Assembly: GCF_964259225.1 (NCBI RefSeq)
Contig: NZ_CAXVKN010000057.1
Source of the DNA: Catenibacterium mitsuoka_A
Lineage (GTDB): Bacteria > Bacillota_I > Bacilli_A > Erysipelotrichales > Coprobacillaceae
Length of the DNA stretch: 16,939 nt
Strand: one strand, 5' to 3'
Shown here: one piece after another, positions 15,017-16,939 of the stretch
Numbering within the stretch: the first letter of the stretch is position 1
How the letters are laid out: each line of letters opens with the position of its first letter
Translations under genes and position numbers: made by a program
The notes under the pieces: model-generated
Database searches by the model: none
Seen by the model: only the letters and a program-made list of their open reading frames with translations
What the model was told of the DNA's origin: nothing

Positions 15017-16123
15017 TTATGAGATATGACCAGTCTCTATTCCCCATACAAAACATGCAAGCTCTCTTGCAACTGCTGTAATTGCGATATTTCTTTTAAC
15101 TCCTCTAAAAATCATACGATGATACTTCTTCTGTAATCTAACAACTGCCTTATCTGCATAATCTATAACTTTTACATCCTGATCTTTCTGTTTTGATTTC
15201 ACTTTTTTGCCTATAGTTCCTCTTACAAGTACCTGAGCCGCCTCTACCAGAGTTGTTCTAATCATACTGTTTCCCTGCTTGGTGATGCCCAGTCTATGAT
15301 AAGAATCACCGCTTGAATCTTCACCTGGTGTAAGACCGCAATAAGATGCAAAGGCATTGGCAGTAGGAAATCTATCAAAATCGGATGTTTCTGCATATAT
15401 TGTCATAGCTGCAGTAGTATCAATACCCTTGATGCAGCGCAATTGACCTATCTTCTCATTGTATGTTTCCTTCTGAGATAATTCTTCCAATCTATATTTA
15501 AATCTTTCTATCTTTTCAGATAGGATTTCAAGCTGTGATAGATATTCATCAAGTATTTCTCTATACATATCACTTAGTTCAAGTTCCTTAAGCCACTTAA
15601 TATGAGCTGGAATCCATTTTGATTTGCCAGGATAATGATGACCGAATCTCAAGAGGAATGCATTAATATGCTGCTTAACCTTCTTTAGTTCAATCTTAAA
15701 GTCATGCATCATTCTTATGTATTCTTTGATTTCTACATCTTCGTCTGTTGGAACATAAACTGATTTATAAGTTCCATTAGCTAGGTTAGCTGCAATATTT
15801 TTCGCATCTCTTCTATCATTCTTCACTACTTTATTTTTTGCAGAACGATGCATAGTTGATGGTGCAAGAATATCACATTCGATACCTTTTGCAGCTAACT
15901 GCCAGTAAAGAGAATAGCCAAGGCATCCTGCTTCATAGCCTGTCTTGATCTGAACATCATCACTGTCAACTGATTTCTTGGCGTTCTCAATGAACTTGAT
16001 GATAAGACTTACATCTGCAGGAATCTTAGTTTCACCAATAATTTCACCAGTTTCTTTCAATAATGCACATAAACTATATGTCTTCTTATGGACATCCATT
16101 CCAATATAAATTATACTTTTCAT
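15017..16123 (-). CDS. IS110-family DEDD transposase/recombinase
   Basis: The 368-residue protein is full length for the family. The N-terminal RuvC-like DEDD domain shows D10 in GMDVHK, E64 in YEAG, and D103/D106 in KNDRRDAKN. A coiled-coil-like helical middle (about 130-225) follows. The C-terminal transposase_20 domain has CIKGIDTTAAMTIYAE, then YCGLTPGEDSSG with the family serine (probably S271) and GITKQGNSMIRTTLVEAA. These enzymes excise a circular donor and insert it using an RNA guide encoded by the element. The SD AGGAGG lies 5 nt before ATG 16123, and its pairing with an upstream inverted repeat is described separately. No frameshift or missing catalytic residue is seen, so it is probably active. 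Confidence 0.95.
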   Translation of the reverse strand: MKSIIYIGMDVHKKTYSLCALLKETGEIIGETKIPADVSLIIKFIENAKKSVDSDDVQIKTGYEAGCLGYSLYWQLAAKGIECDILAPSTMHRSAKNKVVKNDRRDAKNIAANLANGTYKSVYVPTDEDVEIKEYIRMMHDFKIELKKVKQHINAFLLRFGHHYPGKSKWIPAHIKWLKELELSDMYREILDEYLSQLEILSEKIERFKYRLEELSQKETYNEKIGQLRCIKGIDTTAAMTIYAETSDFDRFPTANAFASYCGLTPGEDSSGDSYHRLGITKQGNSMIRTTLVEAAQVLVRGTIGKKVKSKQKDQDVKVIDYADKAVVRLQKKYHRMIFRGVKRNIAITAVARELACFVWGIETGHIS

Positions 16124-16126
16124 AGT

Positions 16127-16215
16127 GACCTCCTATTGTCGTTATGGTAACAACTCACTTTTTATTTTCTATTCTTATTATGAGTTTAAATCCACGTTTT
16201 GACAACTAGGAGGTC
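16127..16215 (-). promoter_or_regulatory. Inverted repeat that would sequester the transposase SD
   Basis: On the minus-strand RNA, TGACCTCCTA-G-TTGTC (16201-16216) pairs with GACAA-TAGGAGGTCA (16126-16140). This gives 15 base pairs with a single bulged G. The 3' arm contains the whole SD of the transposase. A transcript starting at the internal promoter (around 16170) lacks the 5' arm, while a transcript entering from outside contains both arms. Confidence 0.75.
16177..16205 (-). promoter_or_regulatory. Internal promoter of the IS110 transposase
   Basis: The minus strand has TTGTCA (16200-16205), an exact 17-bp spacer and CATAAT (16177-16182). The -35 lies inside the subterminal inverted repeat. 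The expected start near 16170 leaves about 47 nt of leader. Confidence 0.6.
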
Positions 16216-16223
16216 ATTTCATA
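16199..16223 (+). repeat. IS110 left-end subterminal inverted repeat
   Basis: TTGACAAC, then the 5-nt insert TAGGA, then GGTCATTTCATA, inverted relative to 14651-14670. Twenty matching positions are split by the 5-nt insert, and the insert completes the arm that pairs with the SD. Confidence 0.75.
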
Positions 16224-16227
16224 TTAT

Positions 16228-16247
16228 CTATATTATTTGGCGCTTAC
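16228..16247 (-). repeat. IS66 right terminal inverted repeat
   Basis: On the minus strand this begins GTAAGCGCCAAATAATATAG and matches the left repeat at 19 of 20 positions. It is cut off from its own tnpA by the nested IS110 element. Confidence 0.88.
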
Positions 16248-16349
16248 TTTTAATCTACAACAAATTTACTTTAATTATGTATTTGAAACTTCTGGCACGA
16301 TTACTTCCATTATTAATAAACCTTCACTAAGCAATGAAACATTATCATT

Positions 16350-16838
16350 TTATAATTTATAACTGTCAATCCATCTTACAAATAATGCGTTTTCGACTTG
16401 ATACACATCTACATGGTGACTATCCTCTAACCAAACTACATTTTCAACATATATTTTATCACTTCTAAAATCTATATTTACACTATCAATGTTAAATGAT
16501 GATTTATTAAAGAAAGAGTAAACAAAAATAACCACAAAAGATAACAGTCCTATTCCAATTCCTGATAAAATAATTTGAAAAAATTTTATAATGGAATTTT
16601 TTTGTGCTTTTAATATATCAATTGATATAAAAGTAATAGGTATAAAAAATAAATCTATTAAGAGAACTATATTTATTAATATACTAATGAACGGATGAAA
16701 GTAGACAAATTTGTCTAGTCTAGAGTTAATAAGATATTCTATCAAAACAATACTCAATGATACAATATACCACACTAAAGTTCTTTTTTTATTATTCATA
16801 TGACTAAAATAAGCAATTATTTCTTTAAAAACTTTCAT
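16350..16838 (-). CDS. Orphan membrane protein, function unknown
   Basis: The 162-residue protein has an N-terminal charged stretch, three or four TM helices (about 22-38, 46-70, 84-108) and an extracytoplasmic or cytoplasmic tail of about 50 residues with alternating strands (NIDFRSDKIYVENVVW, then VYQVENALFVRWIDSYKL). No family is recognised. The SD AGGAGG lies 9-10 nt before ATG 16838, which supports real translation. Its composition is more AT-rich and its codons are more A/T-ended than those of typA or cutC, which together with the IS next to it suggests acquired DNA. No terminator is visible in the 102 bp between its stop and the IS66 end. Confidence 0.65.
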   Translation of the reverse strand: MKVFKEIIAYFSHMNNKKRTLVWYIVSLSIVLIEYLINSRLDKFVYFHPFISILINIVLLIDLFFIPITFISIDILKAQKNSIIKFFQIILSGIGIGLLSFVVIFVYSFFNKSSFNIDSVNIDFRSDKIYVENVVWLEDSHHVDVYQVENALFVRWIDSYKL

Positions 16839-16862
16839 CTAAAATTCCCTCCTAAAATTTGT

Positions 16863-16905
16863 GGTAGTGTCAAAAATCTATATTACATAGCACAAATACA
16901 CTACC
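16863..16905. repeat. 8-bp inverted repeat upstream of the orphan membrane gene
   Basis: GGTAGTGT (16863-16870) and ACACTACC (16898-16905) are perfect inverted copies 27 bp apart, just upstream of the SD of the 16350-16838 gene. This could be an operator or the remnant of a mobile element end. No transposase is visible. Confidence 0.5.
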
Positions 16906-16939
16906 CTCGATTTTATCTATATAAACAGTAAAATGATTA

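Larger units (their letters stand above)
14640..16226 (-). mobile_element. IS110-family (IS1111-like) insertion sequence nested in the IS66 element
   Basis: The element comprises an intact DEDD recombinase, a short 5' end (about 100 bp) and a long non-coding 3' end (about 370 bp). A pair of imperfect subterminal inverted repeats lies at 14651-14670 and 16199-16223. A long non-coding 3' end and subterminal repeats are features of the IS1111 group. The exact boundaries are not provable from one copy. The left limit could be about 14614-14622 if the 8-bp direct repeat ATTATCTA (14614-14621, 16223-16230) marks the junctions. Confidence 0.8.
13311..16247 (-). mobile_element. Defective IS66-family element carrying a nested IS110-family element
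   Basis: The ends are inverted repeats of the IS66 type (GTAAGCG...): 19 of 20 bases match between 13311-13330 and the complement of 16228-16247. Inside, in minus-strand order, are a frameshifted tnpA, a tnpB-tnpC deletion fusion, and the intact nested IS110 element between the tnpA leader and the right inverted repeat. IS66 elements normally make an 8-bp target duplication. The flanks here are GATGTGTC on the left and TTTTAATC on the right, which do not match. The element cannot move on its own, because tnpC has lost its catalytic core. Confidence 0.88.

Noticed and set aside
16270..16349. Short open stretch on the minus strand that looks protein-like (NVSLLSEGLLIMEV)
   Set aside because: It has only about 23 codons after a stop, with no start or SD at its beginning; chance is likely in AT-rich DNA.

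Overview
The window is AT-rich and its genes lie almost entirely on the minus strand. They are packed tightly, with strong Shine-Dalgarno (SD) sequences (AGGAGG type), short gaps and compact rho-independent terminators. Gene content (TypA, CutC, DUF6465, DUF1836, DUF4230, BIG_2 lipoprotein, IS66 and IS110 elements) points to a low-GC Bacillota gut bacterium. My best guess is the Erysipelotrichales/Coprobacillaceae neighbourhood (Catenibacterium- or Holdemanella-like). That placement is inference; no marker gene settles it.

Positions 1-6975 (minus strand) hold an envelope cluster. It runs from a 1006-residue BIG_2/WG-repeat lipoprotein, to a three-TM protein carrying a methyltransferase fold that has lost its SAM-binding loop, then past a terminator to cardiolipin synthase and an AI-2E family permease. 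The cluster starts at an extended -10 promoter. Upstream on the same strand are three small units: a small three-TM protein, a DUF6465 protein, and a zinc-ribbon membrane protein that follows typA. A 13-codon tail of an unidentified plus-strand gene is at the left edge.

Positions 7595-12557 (minus strand) carry typA with a clear sigma-A promoter, and then a DUF4230 - cutC - alpha/beta hydrolase operon in which the genes overlap or nearly touch. The operon is divergent from a DUF1836 predicted regulator at 12672-13151 (plus strand). The two divergent start sites carry a perfect 15-bp inverted repeat.

Positions 13196-16247 are mobile DNA. Two plus-strand terminators are followed by an IS66-family element with good terminal inverted repeats (13311 and 16247). 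The element is dead: tnpA is frameshifted, and tnpB is fused in frame to the C-terminal part of tnpC after an internal deletion. Upstream of tnpA is a three-copy array of about 31-bp repeats, each with a small palindrome. An IS110-family element (IS1111-like layout) is nested inside. It has a full-length DEDD recombinase, subterminal inverted repeats, a non-coding 3' end that probably encodes a bridge/seek RNA, and a leader whose inverted repeat would hide the recombinase SD in read-through transcripts.

Positions 16248-16939 hold about 100 bp without a recognisable gene, then an orphan membrane protein preceded by an 8-bp inverted repeat. The lack of a target duplication around the IS66 element suggests this right flank was rearranged. 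Stretches over 300 bp without a gene occur only at 14505-15016, covered by the repeat array and the candidate ncRNA.
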